Under the pieces are notes generated by a model. That model did not search any database. It saw only the letters and a list, made by a program, of their open reading frames with translations, and was not told where the DNA came from. A DNA stretch of 15,591 nt, taken from the NCBI GenBank assembly GCA_011524615.1, contig WTJZ01000047.1, positions 1 to 15,591 on the forward strand, given 5' to 3'. Shown piece by piece: positions 1 through 8,005 of this stretch (position 1 is its first letter; each line of letters starts with the position of its first letter). Origin of the DNA: Akkermansiaceae bacterium (GTDB taxonomy: Bacteria > Verrucomicrobiota > Verrucomicrobiia > Verrucomicrobiales > Akkermansiaceae). A program made the position numbers and the translations under genes.

Positions 1-21
1 TTCTTATCTTCCGCAATACTC

Positions 22-55
22 AAAAGGCCTCAGTAATTATTTATCGAGGTCTTTT
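22..55 (-). terminator. hairpin terminator downstream of the kinase gene
   Basis: A 10-bp inverted repeat (22-31 and 46-55) with a 14-base loop. On the plus strand it has a single G.T wobble; on the minus strand the same position is an A.C mismatch. The stem ends in four T on both strands. It begins about 30 bases past the kinase stop codon, so it most likely ends the sigma-kinase transcript and may also work in the other direction. Confidence 0.6.
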
Positions 56-84
56 ACTAGAAGAAGGAAAGGCGAGGTGCTACT

Positions 85-2097
85 TCATTGTAAAAGAATA
101 AGGGTGTCGGGATAGTGATATTGGACAAGTTCTAGCTCAGATGAAGGGATTTCTTTGGATAGGATAAGCTTTTGGACTTGTGGTAGCTTTGTGTGCCATT
201 GCCAAATGATTTTGTCAATTTTACTAAGATCGAGGATTTCTATATTTGCTTCGTGGAGAAGAGCGGATTTAAAATTGGAGCCTTGGAGTTCCAGCTTTTT
301 GAGATCAATGAGTGATAAGGCGCTTTTTCCTGAATAAGAAAAATTGGAATCGAATTGGTCGATATTGTGTAATTTTAGTATACGTTCTTCGTGGTTGTAA
401 TTAATGGTGCTTTGCTTACTTGGGTTGAGTAATTTAAGGAAGGCGATTAGTACCCTGTTGTATTCTGGGGTAAGGTTTCTGGAGTGGATATCAAAATGCA
501 TTACTCCTTGAATGAATTCAAAATGTACAATCTCTTGATTACCTATGGTGTCAAGTAGTGTTGTTAATTCTTCCACCGTTGGACGTTCCCTTATATTAAA
601 GTTGTATTCAGGAAAGAGCCTGGCATATTCGTAAAATAATTGATATTTATGATTGTTTGTATTCCATTGGTTTAGCAAGATGCGCTTAAAGTTGAGTTGT
701 ACCGCATTTGAGTGAATTAATAGAGGAATAGAGTTATTCGTGAGCCCTTTTTCGTAGGCTTTTGTTGATAGCAAATCAACTTCATGTATGAGTGCTACGG
801 GGCTTATTCCTTCTGTGTTGGGGCTAATTCGGTGAAATTGTCGGAACCTCTCGATTGCTGTCCCTATGATTCGCTCGAAAAGTTCTTTTTGTGATTTCAC
901 CATAGCATGTTCAAAGTATTGGTATTCTGCATCGAGCTGTATATATTCTTGGCTTAAATGTGATTGAGCTTTTTGGATTTGGTTGTTGATGTCACGGAGT
1001 TCTCTTTCGCGGTATTGGTTCCAGAGAGTTAAAGTCGTCAACAGTATGAGGGCGCAGCATGCGGTGATGAGTACACGCGCGTGACGCAGGCAGAAGAGCG
1101 AGAGGATCTTTAATAGGTTATGAGAGTCTTGCTGGATGGCTCTGTGTTCCTGGTAGGCTTGGATGTCTTCTAATAATGACTGTACACTCTGGTAGCGCTC
1201 ATCAGGGGCTAACTGGAGTGCTTTATCGGTGATCTTAGCTAGAGCGGAGGGTACGGAAGGGTTCAGTCTGAGAGACGGGGCTCCTGCGAGGGTTTTGTTA
1301 ATGAGGTCGTCTTGGTCACTGATGACGACTGGTCGCTCCCCAGTTAAGAGGTAGTACAAGATGCCGCCTAACGCATAAACATCTGTTCTGAAATCTTTAG
1401 TTGCACTCTTAAGTACTTGCTCAGGAGCCATGTATCCAGGCGTGCCTTTGATCTCACCGTAGAGAGTTTGATCATGCGAGTCAGCTAATTCGCGAGCTCT
1501 ACTAGGCAGTCGTTCAGTCTCTGCAGAGATTGATTTCCCGAGCCCCCAGTCACAGACGAGGACTTCTCCAAATTGATCGCACTGAATATTCTCAGGTTTG
1601 AGGTCGAGGTGGAGTACTCCCTGAGAGTGGGCATATGAGACTGCACCACAGACTGATGTGAATAGATTTAGCCGTGAATGAATGGTCTGGTGGTGGATGG
1701 CGTCATTAAGTTGTTTACCGGACTTTAGATCCATGGTGAAAAATGGGCAGCCCTCGCTATCGATACCAACTTCTAGGATCTTGATGATATTAGGGTGCTT
1801 GAGAGAGGCCGTGAGCCAGGCTTCGTAGATAAACTGGTCGTAATAACCACGTCCTAATTCTGGTCGAGGTGTAGCCCATGCAACTTCCCTCTTAGCCGCG
1901 ATTTCGAGACATTTATATACTATCTTGAGTGAACCTGTACCGAGAATGGTTTTCTCTCCATATCTTCGTTCATGTGAGGCGAGTTGATGATAGAGAGGCA
2001 GTAAGTCGTGTTCATCTTCAGTTGATAGCACGGTATCGAAGAGACCAGAGACCATGTCTCTACAAAGGTCTAGATCTGTACCCTCACTGTTACTCAC
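85..2097 (-). CDS. membrane Ser/Thr protein kinase with WNK-like lysine placement and leucine-rich-like C-terminus
   Basis: Hanks-type kinase domain at residues 46-320: glycine-rich loop GTGSLK (53-58), alpha-C Glu92, catalytic loop HLDLKPEN (Asp165, Lys167, Asn170), DWG in place of DFG (183-185), GTPGYMAPE (218-226), Asp239 and Arg301. The usual VAIK lysine is missing: the strand reads EVAWA with Ala75 at that position, while Lys58 sits in the glycine-rich strand. The HRD arginine is Leu164, so this is a non-RD kinase. A membrane helix (about 342-359) is followed by a likely coiled coil (362-405), and residues 599-670 look like short leucine-rich repeats. Expected topology is a cytoplasmic kinase with an external C-terminal region. 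The start is GTG, overlapping the sigma-factor stop by four bases (GTGA), which implies translational coupling. The target is unknown; the neighbouring sigma factor is the natural candidate. Base composition is A+T-rich compared with the right half of the window. Confidence 0.9.
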   Translation of the reverse strand: MSNSEGTDLDLCRDMVSGLFDTVLSTEDEHDLLPLYHQLASHERRYGEKTILGTGSLKIVYKCLEIAAKREVAWATPRPELGRGYYDQFIYEAWLTASLKHPNIIKILEVGIDSEGCPFFTMDLKSGKQLNDAIHHQTIHSRLNLFTSVCGAVSYAHSQGVLHLDLKPENIQCDQFGEVLVCDWGLGKSISAETERLPSRARELADSHDQTLYGEIKGTPGYMAPEQVLKSATKDFRTDVYALGGILYYLLTGERPVVISDQDDLINKTLAGAPSLRLNPSVPSALAKITDKALQLAPDERYQSVQSLLEDIQAYQEHRAIQQDSHNLLKILSLFCLRHARVLITACCALILLTTLTLWNQYRERELRDINNQIQKAQSHLSQEYIQLDAEYQYFEHAMVKSQKELFERIIGTAIERFRQFHRISPNTEGISPVALIHEVDLLSTKAYEKGLTNNSIPLLIHSNAVQLNFKRILLNQWNTNNHKYQLFYEYARLFPEYNFNIRERPTVEELTTLLDTIGNQEIVHFEFIQGVMHFDIHSRNLTPEYNRVLIAFLKLLNPSKQSTINYNHEERILKLHNIDQFDSNFSYSGKSALSLIDLKKLELQGSNFKSALLHEANIEILDLSKIDKIIWQWHTKLPQVQKLILSKEIPSSELELVQYHYPDTLILLQ

Positions 2098-2696
2098 TGG
2101 ACTGCGCCTTCTAGGTCTAAGATGAGCTTTCTCACTTCAGTTTTGAGGCTCTTTTTCACTCGTTGACGGTAGCTATAGACACTGCTCTCTGCGATGTCGA
2201 GAGCGAGAGCTGTGTCTTGAATACTTTCGCCACTGAGACCACGCTTAAACACGTCGAGGGCTTTGCCATGGTAGGTATTTTCTATTCTTTGGAGCGCTTG
2301 CGTGGTGATGTAATCTTTCCACTCCTTTTCGATATAGTTGAGGACCTGGCCTTCGTCTTCCGTGTGTAGTAAGATTTGATTGGATTTATAGTGATCTATT
2401 TTATTATTTGAGGCCTTGAGTTTTCGGAAATATTGCGCTGATCGAGATCTGATCATTACCGCTAGCCATGTTCTAAACCTCCCTTTTTCGCGGTCATAGT
2501 TCTTCAGGTTACGAGCGAGATCTAAATTGATTTCTTGTGCTACATCATCAATGTCCGACTCGTTCACATTGTTCTTTCTGAGTATGTAATAAATAAAATT
2601 CTCATACTTCTGCATTAACTCGCTCCAAGCTTTTTTATCATTAAAGTCTAAAGCTCTGCCTAGAAGGGTGTGTGAAGTAGATGTGCTATCAGACAT
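2094..2696 (-). CDS. ECF-type RNA polymerase sigma factor (kinase-linked)
   Basis: A 200-residue sigma-70 family protein with only regions 2 and 4. Region 2 covers about 22-92, with the acidic DIDDVAQEI helix (48-56) and the GRFRTWLAVMIRS core-binding/-10 segment (72-84). Region 4 covers about 133-190 and holds a helix-turn-helix (SIQDTALALDIAESSVYSYR, 158-177). No anti-sigma gene is adjacent; instead the stop codon overlaps the start of a membrane kinase gene. In Planctomycetes and relatives, ECF factors are known to be paired with Ser/Thr kinases, so control by phosphorylation is plausible but inferred. The ATG start is supported by the typical 20-residue lead before region 2. There is no clear Shine-Dalgarno sequence. 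A TATACT box lies about 27 bases upstream (2723-2728, minus strand) without a good -35. Confidence 0.88.
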   Translation of the reverse strand: MSDSTSTSHTLLGRALDFNDKKAWSELMQKYENFIYYILRKNNVNESDIDDVAQEINLDLARNLKNYDREKGRFRTWLAVMIRSRSAQYFRKLKASNNKIDHYKSNQILLHTEDEGQVLNYIEKEWKDYITTQALQRIENTYHGKALDVFKRGLSGESIQDTALALDIAESSVYSYRQRVKKSLKTEVRKLILDLEGAVQ

Positions 2697-3180
2697 TTTA
2701 TTAACGATAAATTCAGACGTTTAGTATATCAAGCTCATTTTGTGTATCTAAGATGAAGAAATGGAGATTTTTTACAGGAGGCGCATATTAAAATTACTAT
2801 TTTGTTATGATTTATGCGGATTTGAACCTAGCAGGACCAGAAGTTAGAGAGGATATGAAAGTCAGAAAAGCACCTAATATCATCTCGATGAGTGATCTAT
2901 TTCATTTTAATGATTCACTCAATGATGATGGGAACGGTGCGATTCTGTTCTACATTGTAAATCGCCCTCATGGGTAGGTTAGTATTGGCACAGGCTCGAG
3001 ACTTGAAGATATTTCGCTTTTGGTAGGCTAGCAAGGATTGAGGCCAGCTCGCATTATTTGGGAGGAAGGTTTGATAGGTATAGTAACAGTGAATGGAAAA
3101 AACTAAGAAGTTAATCCTAAAAAATGAATTGGGCGCAAATTGTCCAGTAAAGGGGGAGACCCTTCATTTGTGATATAGAT
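2697..3180. other. 484-base divergent intergenic region
   Basis: Separates the minus-strand sigma-kinase unit from the plus-strand secreted hydrolase, so both promoters should lie here. Visible items are a TATACT -10-like box for the sigma gene (2723-2728, minus strand), a possible decayed reading frame (2807-3114, listed separately), and a short AAGGG/CCCTT hairpin (3150-3164) ending 16 bases before the hydrolase ATG. I see no good -35/-10 pair or Shine-Dalgarno sequence for the hydrolase gene. Confidence 0.5.
2807..3114 (+). pseudogene. possible degraded or frameshifted small gene
   Basis: A 56-codon frame starts at ATG 2807 (first residues MIYADLNLAG) and stops at TAG 2975. The same frame continues past the stop with a protein-like stretch (VSIGTGSRLEDISLLVG). 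A second frame, ending at TAA 3112-3114, gives another ordinary-looking stretch (FGRLARIEASSHYLGGRF). Together they could be remains of one gene broken by a stop and a frameshift. I recognise no family and there is no ribosome-binding site at a useful distance, so chance reading frames remain possible. Confidence 0.2.
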
Positions 3181-6100
3181 ATGAAGAAGCATTTTAGTTT
3201 AGGGCTTTGGCTAGTACTTGGCCAAATCGTAGTGGCGGGAACAGTGGTAGACTTTCCTGCGTCGTTGGGGCAGATCGTTCGTATTGAATTATCAGGCGAG
3301 GCGATCCTTTCTCTAGCGGAGGTTGAGGTGATGTCTGGAGGAGCAAATCTAGCTCTGGAGCAGTCTACAACACAGTCGAGTACAGATGATGGAGCAGACT
3401 CTACACGTGCTGTTGATGGTAACAGGAGCGGTGAGTATACGGAGGGGAGTGTGACCTTAACATTATCAGAGTCGAACCCTTACTGGGAGGTGGATCTAGG
3501 GAGCATGACGACGATCGATAAAGTCATTGTTTATAACCGTACAGACGATGTTCCTGAGAGATTGGAGGGGTTTACGATTAGTATCCTAGATGGATCTCGT
3601 AATGAGGTTTACACTCAGACAGGAGTGGGGCAGTCGGATACCATTTCCTTTGTTAACAAGGATATTGGAGACCTCTGGATCATCGGGGATACGATGAACC
3701 TAGGAAGCCAGGATGGTGACAGTTCGATCTCTCCTCGTCAATCACTCTACGAGAAGCTTGCAACGAATGGGTATACATTTACCTTTACCGGGCATGTGGC
3801 TACTAATACTGATGGCCTGCCTGTAACTGGAGCGGATGAGTCGACTAATCTCTACCACTATCATTCATGTCTTCCCGATATTCAGCTAGGAGACTCTGTG
3901 CAGTCTGGGTTTAATTCCATTCTTTCGACAGCGTGGGCATCTGGTCGCCTCGCGACGGTCAAGCCTGAGAATATATTGATCATGTTGGGGAGTGAAGATG
4001 TCACGGCGGGGTATGATCTGGAGAACGCGTATAGCCGCCTTGAGGCATTGGTTACAGGGATTTATGCGCTGCCTGACATCGGTACGCCTCAGGTTTTTCT
4101 CTCTTCGATATCGCCTAATAGGCAGACTGAAGCGGAGAGAACAAATACGATCATCTTTAATGAAGCGGTGAAGAATATCGTGGCTAACTTTCAGCTCACT
4201 GGCTATGACATTCACTTCGTAGACCAGTATACTCCCTTAGACGATGTCTTTGCGACGACAATGGGTACAAGTAACTACTATCCTAATGCGGTTGGTAGTA
4301 CGCTTATGGGTGAAACTTGGTTTAACGCGATACAAGATAAGCTTATCGAACCTGTAGAGTATGACTCAGCGGCTGAGTTTGACGGCATCGTAAGTGACTT
4401 TAACGGGTATACGAAGTATGAGTTCGATCTGCCTAATACAGGCGCTCGCGTGAAGATTATCGCTCCTGAGACTCCTGCTCCTCATAAACCATGGCTCTGG
4501 AGGAGTCTCTTCTGGGAGGCCCTTAGCTCATTCAATAGCACGGATCTAAAGCTCGTAGATGAAGGATACTATGTAGTTCTGGTGCATGGAAAAGTGACAG
4601 GTCATCCATCTGGTAATGTCTATATTGATGAGGCGTATGAGTATCTGACCACAGAGCATGGATTCTCACCTAAGATGTCGATGGCTGGGATGAGTCGTGG
4701 TAACTTACAGATGTTTCAATGGGCGCATGTGAACCCTGACAAGGTGGATAGTATTTACTCAGATAATGGCGTGTGTAACGTATTAAGCTGGCCTGCAGGA
4801 TATAACGTCCCAGGTAATGACTCAATCTCTCCAGGTGACCCGTCGTCATGGAGCAGCTTTAAGAGTGCCTTTGGTTATACCTCAGATGCAGAGGCTCTCT
4901 TGACTAAGGAGAGCCCGATTGACCGACTCGAGCCGCTAGCCGAGTATGGTATTCCTATCTTAAGTATCTGTGGTGATAATGATCCCGCAGTTCCATATGA
5001 AGAGAATGATGCGATCCTAGAGGAGCGCTATTTAGCTCTCGGAGGAGAGATCACAGTTGTCGTAGAAGAGAAGGGGCATTCACATGGAACTGAGGATCCT
5101 CAGATTGTGTTAGATTTCATCAGAAATAGTAGTTCGGTCTATAATGCGAGCAGTGTTGTGACAGGTGTTGCAGATAATGTCACCGTGGACTCAGCATCGA
5201 TCGGAACTTATCTCTACTTAGTGGATGGAACCTATGATGTGGATCTCTATTGGGGGACTACTGATGGTGGTTTGGTATCTAGTGCTTGGGAGAATTCAAC
5301 GAGCTTGGGGGCTTGGGCAACAGGTGATCTCCGTTCTGTGGCTCACACATTGAGTAGTCTCACACCGGATACGACATATTATTATAATGTCCGAGCAAGG
5401 AGTGCGAGTGGAGATATTTGGGGGGATTCTCAGAACTTTACTACGATTGAGACTCCACTAGACAACTTATTAGGGCGTTGGAAGTTTGACACAGGTTCTG
5501 GTTCGATAGCAGCAGATAGTGCGGGTAATGGAAACAGTGCAACGATCTCTGGGCCTAGTTGGGTTGGTGGTTTATCGGGATCAGCATTAGATTTTGGGGT
5601 TGCTTCATCCGCTCGAGTCTTTCTCCCAGATAACATATGGAGTACACTCGATACCGAAGTGACAATTGCCTTATGGGTTTATGGTGCGGATTCTCAGCCT
5701 ATCTCTGATACGATCTTCCGAGCGAATAACTCAGCAGGGCAGAAAGTCATCAATATGCACCTTCCATGGTCAGACTCTAAGGTGTACTTTGATGCTGGGG
5801 TGAATAGTTCAGGAGGTAATGACCGCTTGAGTTATGCGGCCAATGAGGAGTTGTTCAAAGGGCAATGGAACCATTGGGTGTTTACTAAAAACACGACCAC
5901 GGGAGTCATGTGCATTTATGTGAATGGGGAGCAAGTAGCTACCTCCACTAGTAAGACCCTTAGCATGGCTGGTATTACTGATGCTCGGCTAGGATATGGT
6001 AGTTACTACGGGATCATCGATGACTTTATGATCTTTGATATCGAGTACACCAATGCGGAGGTGCTTGAGCTCTATGAGAGCTATAGTGTGATCAATGGGG

Positions 6101-6450
6101 TACATCTTGCTTGGTTAGCTAAGCATGAACTCTCTGGAGATGACGCGGGTGCACTACAAGATTCTGATAATGATGGGCAGTTGAACTGGCAAGAATTCAT
6201 CGCGGGGACAGATCCGAACTCGAGAGAGTCTCGACTCAAGATCAAAAGAGTAACAAAGTCTGGCGACTCGATTGATGTCTCTTGGGATAGTGTCAGTGGT
6301 AAGACATATACTCTCTGGGCGAGCAGCAGTCTTCAAGACGGATCTTGGAGTGAGGTTCAATCTGGAATCTTGGGTGTTGATGAAGTGGAAACGATGATCG
6401 AATTGACTTCTGAGGATGGCGCTATGTTCTATCGTATAGAGGTAGAGTAG
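3181..6450 (+). CDS. secreted multidomain hydrolase: F5/8C-like, dead SGNH-like, alpha/beta hydrolase, Fn3, LamG, EF-hand-like
   Basis: 1089 residues, exported by an N-terminal signal peptide (about 1-20, cleavage near VVAG). Modules in order: galactose-binding/F5-8C-like beta domain (28-158); SGNH/GDSL-like domain (163-388) whose catalytic motifs are degenerate; alpha/beta hydrolase (about 400-650) with nucleophile elbow GMSRG (Ser505), a GDND acid segment (Asp599 or Asp601) and KGHSHG (His633 or His635); fibronectin-III-like (655-757); LamG/concanavalin-like (762-968, with YVNGEQVA and IIDDFMIFD); one EF-hand-like DSDNDGQLNWQE loop (994-1005); and a C-terminal beta domain ending YRIEVE. The active part is therefore predicted to be a serine esterase or peptidase acting outside the cytoplasm, with carbohydrate- or surface-binding modules. 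The substrate is unknown. The ATG is chosen because the signal peptide starts there; no Shine-Dalgarno sequence is visible. Divergent from the sigma-kinase pair. Confidence 0.88.
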   Translation: MKKHFSLGLWLVLGQIVVAGTVVDFPASLGQIVRIELSGEAILSLAEVEVMSGGANLALEQSTTQSSTDDGADSTRAVDGNRSGEYTEGSVTLTLSESNPYWEVDLGSMTTIDKVIVYNRTDDVPERLEGFTISILDGSRNEVYTQTGVGQSDTISFVNKDIGDLWIIGDTMNLGSQDGDSSISPRQSLYEKLATNGYTFTFTGHVATNTDGLPVTGADESTNLYHYHSCLPDIQLGDSVQSGFNSILSTAWASGRLATVKPENILIMLGSEDVTAGYDLENAYSRLEALVTGIYALPDIGTPQVFLSSISPNRQTEAERTNTIIFNEAVKNIVANFQLTGYDIHFVDQYTPLDDVFATTMGTSNYYPNAVGSTLMGETWFNAIQDKLIEPVEYDSAAEFDGIVSDFNGYTKYEFDLPNTGARVKIIAPETPAPHKPWLWRSLFWEALSSFNSTDLKLVDEGYYVVLVHGKVTGHPSGNVYIDEAYEYLTTEHGFSPKMSMAGMSRGNLQMFQWAHVNPDKVDSIYSDNGVCNVLSWPAGYNVPGNDSISPGDPSSWSSFKSAFGYTSDAEALLTKESPIDRLEPLAEYGIPILSICGDNDPAVPYEENDAILEERYLALGGEITVVVEEKGHSHGTEDPQIVLDFIRNSSSVYNASSVVTGVADNVTVDSASIGTYLYLVDGTYDVDLYWGTTDGGLVSSAWENSTSLGAWATGDLRSVAHTLSSLTPDTTYYYNVRARSASGDIWGDSQNFTTIETPLDNLLGRWKFDTGSGSIAADSAGNGNSATISGPSWVGGLSGSALDFGVASSARVFLPDNIWSTLDTEVTIALWVYGADSQPISDTIFRANNSAGQKVINMHLPWSDSKVYFDAGVNSSGGNDRLSYAANEELFKGQWNHWVFTKNTTTGVMCIYVNGEQVATSTSKTLSMAGITDARLGYGSYYGIIDDFMIFDIEYTNAEVLELYESYSVINGVHLAWLAKHELSGDDAGALQDSDNDGQLNWQEFIAGTDPNSRESRLKIKRVTKSGDSIDVSWDSVSGKTYTLWASSSLQDGSWSEVQSGILGVDEVETMIELTSEDGAMFYRIEVE

Positions 6451-6475
6451 TAGGAAACTTTCTCAAAGTGGTTTT

Positions 6476-6567
6476 GAAAGGGGAGGGGGAGATATTCTGC
6501 TCCTCTCTTTGATATACAACGGAGACAGTGAGGAGAGTTGTATTAATATAGGCTGTAACAGCCTTTA
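6476..6567 (+). terminator. weak hairpins after the secreted hydrolase gene
   Basis: Three imperfect signals follow the stop at 6450: a wobble-rich G-run/CT-run stem ending in TTT (about 6477-6510), an ATACAAC/GTTGTAT inverted repeat with a 16-base loop (6514-6543), and a compact GGCTG-TAA-CAGCC hairpin followed by TTTAGTT (6551-6567). Each is weak alone. The stronger stop for this transcript is probably the shared hairpin at 6671-6700. Confidence 0.3.
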
Positions 6568-6670
6568 GTTCAGCACCGTCATATTGTGTTGCCAGTGCAG
6601 AACCCTTATTTTACTGGATTCACTTTCGTAGTTCCGAATGAGAACAGTAAAAAGGAATACAGTAATATAA

Positions 6671-6700
6671 AAAAGGCTCCCTATAGAGGGGGAGCCTTTT
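6671..6700. terminator. bidirectional terminator between convergent genes
   Basis: Perfect 11-bp inverted repeat (6671-6681 and 6690-6700) with an 8-base loop, flanked by A and T runs. On the minus strand the stem is followed by six T in total, a classical intrinsic terminator 26 bases past the stop of the AhbAB-like gene. On the plus strand it ends in four T and can serve the secreted hydrolase gene. Confidence 0.88.
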
Positions 6701-6725
6701 GGTGAGATGAGATGATTGGCTGGGA

Positions 6726-7826
6726 TTACTGTCCGTATTGCTCGTGGAATTCACGATAGACAATTGGGGAGATCTCAGACGGGACGATCTCACTGCGTCC
6801 ACCCCAGAAGACGTTGGTGTAGGATACTGGAATGCCACAGGCTTCTAGGTGCTTGTCAATCGCAGCCTTGTGCTCGAGAACCTTGTCCTTCTCTGTACCA
6901 TGTACGACGCCCATGATGTTTACGTCGCCGAATTGTGGGCCACCTTCACGCCAGTAGGCGTGGGTCATGCAGTGGTGACGCCCGACTTCGCTACCAGCTT
7001 GTTCTTCCATTCCTTTAGGCACAGCCCAGTGGAATAGACCGTTGAAGCGAGTTACTCGCTTACCAGTATCAGATGGTTTGACGTGTTCTAGGAAGGTGGA
7101 GAAGCGGCCGATCACTCTCTTCTTATCAAGAGTCTCGCAGACCTCGAAGAAGCGTTCCTCAGAGACCCCTGCTGCTTCGGCACGAGCCTTCCATGGAGAT
7201 TCGCAGATCTCGTTAGGAGCGAGCTCTTCTTTAAGGTTGAGGAGGATGTTCCATTCTTCATCATCGAGCTCTACAACGGTGGTGGTCATCATTTCCGCGA
7301 CGGCATCGACCTTTGCTCCAGGTTCGAGGCTCTTACGGCGGACGTGTCCTACTCCGAGCTTGAAGACTCCATTAGCAGGCATGAGAATGTACTCCTCGGC
7401 TCCTACAATGTTCTTGAGTAGGGTTGCATGCTCGTCGAGAGATTCTCCTTGTGGCACCTTTAAGGTAGTCCATAGGCGATAGCCTGAACCAGATACTTCT
7501 GTATCTGTAGAGCGAATCACCACGTGACCAGAGAAAGGGTCCTTCTGAGCCATGAAGTCGAAGGCATCATTGAGCTTCTCTTCTGGGACACGCCATGCAA
7601 CGAGGGCGCCATGGGCGAGTTTGGTCGAGAGGAGAGTTTGGCGAACTCTGCGGATCACCTTAGCCTCCACCATAGCGCGGATACGTTCGATTACAGTCTC
7701 GAGGTCTACTCCTGATTGCTCAGCAATGATATGAAAAGGTTGACGTTGGAAGCCTTCTACAAGGTCTTCTGATACGGAAAGGATCTTAGCGTTGATCGGG
7801 TCGTCGTGTTCTACTGGAATGCTCAT
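6726..7826 (-). CDS. fused two-domain Lrp/AsnC-fold protein, siroheme decarboxylase (AhbA-AhbB / NirDL)-like
   Basis: 366 residues made of two similar halves, each a winged-helix HTH followed by an AsnC-type ferredoxin-like domain. First half: HTH at 12-58, then IRRVRQTLL (58-66) and GYRLWTTLKVPQG (115-127), resembling AhbA. Second half: HTH at 188-238, IGRFSTFL (239-246), then MTHAYWRE (287-294) and IMGVVHG (304-310), resembling the VSHCYER...MVHG pattern of AhbB. Pipelines often call such proteins Lrp/AsnC regulators, but in the AhbA/AhbB/NirDL group the proteins decarboxylate siroheme to didecarboxysiroheme in heme or heme d1 synthesis. No heme or siroheme gene is nearby, so the substrate and even enzymatic function are uncertain. 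The first half lacks the histidine-containing THNY-like motif expected of AhbA. It stands alone between two terminators, so it probably has its own promoter in 7827-7953. No Shine-Dalgarno sequence is visible. Confidence 0.75.
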   Translation of the reverse strand: MSIPVEHDDPINAKILSVSEDLVEGFQRQPFHIIAEQSGVDLETVIERIRAMVEAKVIRRVRQTLLSTKLAHGALVAWRVPEEKLNDAFDFMAQKDPFSGHVVIRSTDTEVSGSGYRLWTTLKVPQGESLDEHATLLKNIVGAEEYILMPANGVFKLGVGHVRRKSLEPGAKVDAVAEMMTTTVVELDDEEWNILLNLKEELAPNEICESPWKARAEAAGVSEERFFEVCETLDKKRVIGRFSTFLEHVKPSDTGKRVTRFNGLFHWAVPKGMEEQAGSEVGRHHCMTHAYWREGGPQFGDVNIMGVVHGTEKDKVLEHKAAIDKHLEACGIPVSYTNVFWGGRSEIVPSEISPIVYREFHEQYGQ

Positions 7827-7953
7827 TATAGGATGAGTACGTACTACGCATTCTATATGCCTGCTAGAAATTTTATCTATTAATGCTATCTTTTTGTTCG
7901 ATCAGTAGGATTCACATATCACCCCGATCATGGTTGTATGTACTAGTGAGCAT

Positions 7954-7980
7954 AAAAAAAGCCTCTCGATGGTGAGAGGC
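7954..7980 (-). terminator. intrinsic terminator of the yidC operon
   Basis: GCCTCTC (7961-7967) pairs with GAGAGGC (7974-7980) around a 6-base loop. On the minus strand the stem is followed by seven T (7954-7960). It starts 25 bases past the yidC stop. Confidence 0.88.
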
Positions 7981-8005
7981 TGAATGGAATGAATGAGGGG
8001 GAGTC

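Noticed and set aside
2753..2791. 12-codon frame MKKWRFFTGGAY upstream of the possible remnant
   Set aside because: Too short to judge, with no ribosome-binding site ahead of it.
6609..6652. TTTTACTG/CAGTAAAA inverted repeat near the convergent terminator
   Set aside because: Only 8 bp with a 28-base spacer; no T run and no target-site duplication to suggest a terminator or mobile element.
7042..7482. Plus-strand open frame of 146 codons opposite the AhbAB-like gene
   Set aside because: Shadow of the real gene; Ser/Arg-rich composition and no protein-like motifs.
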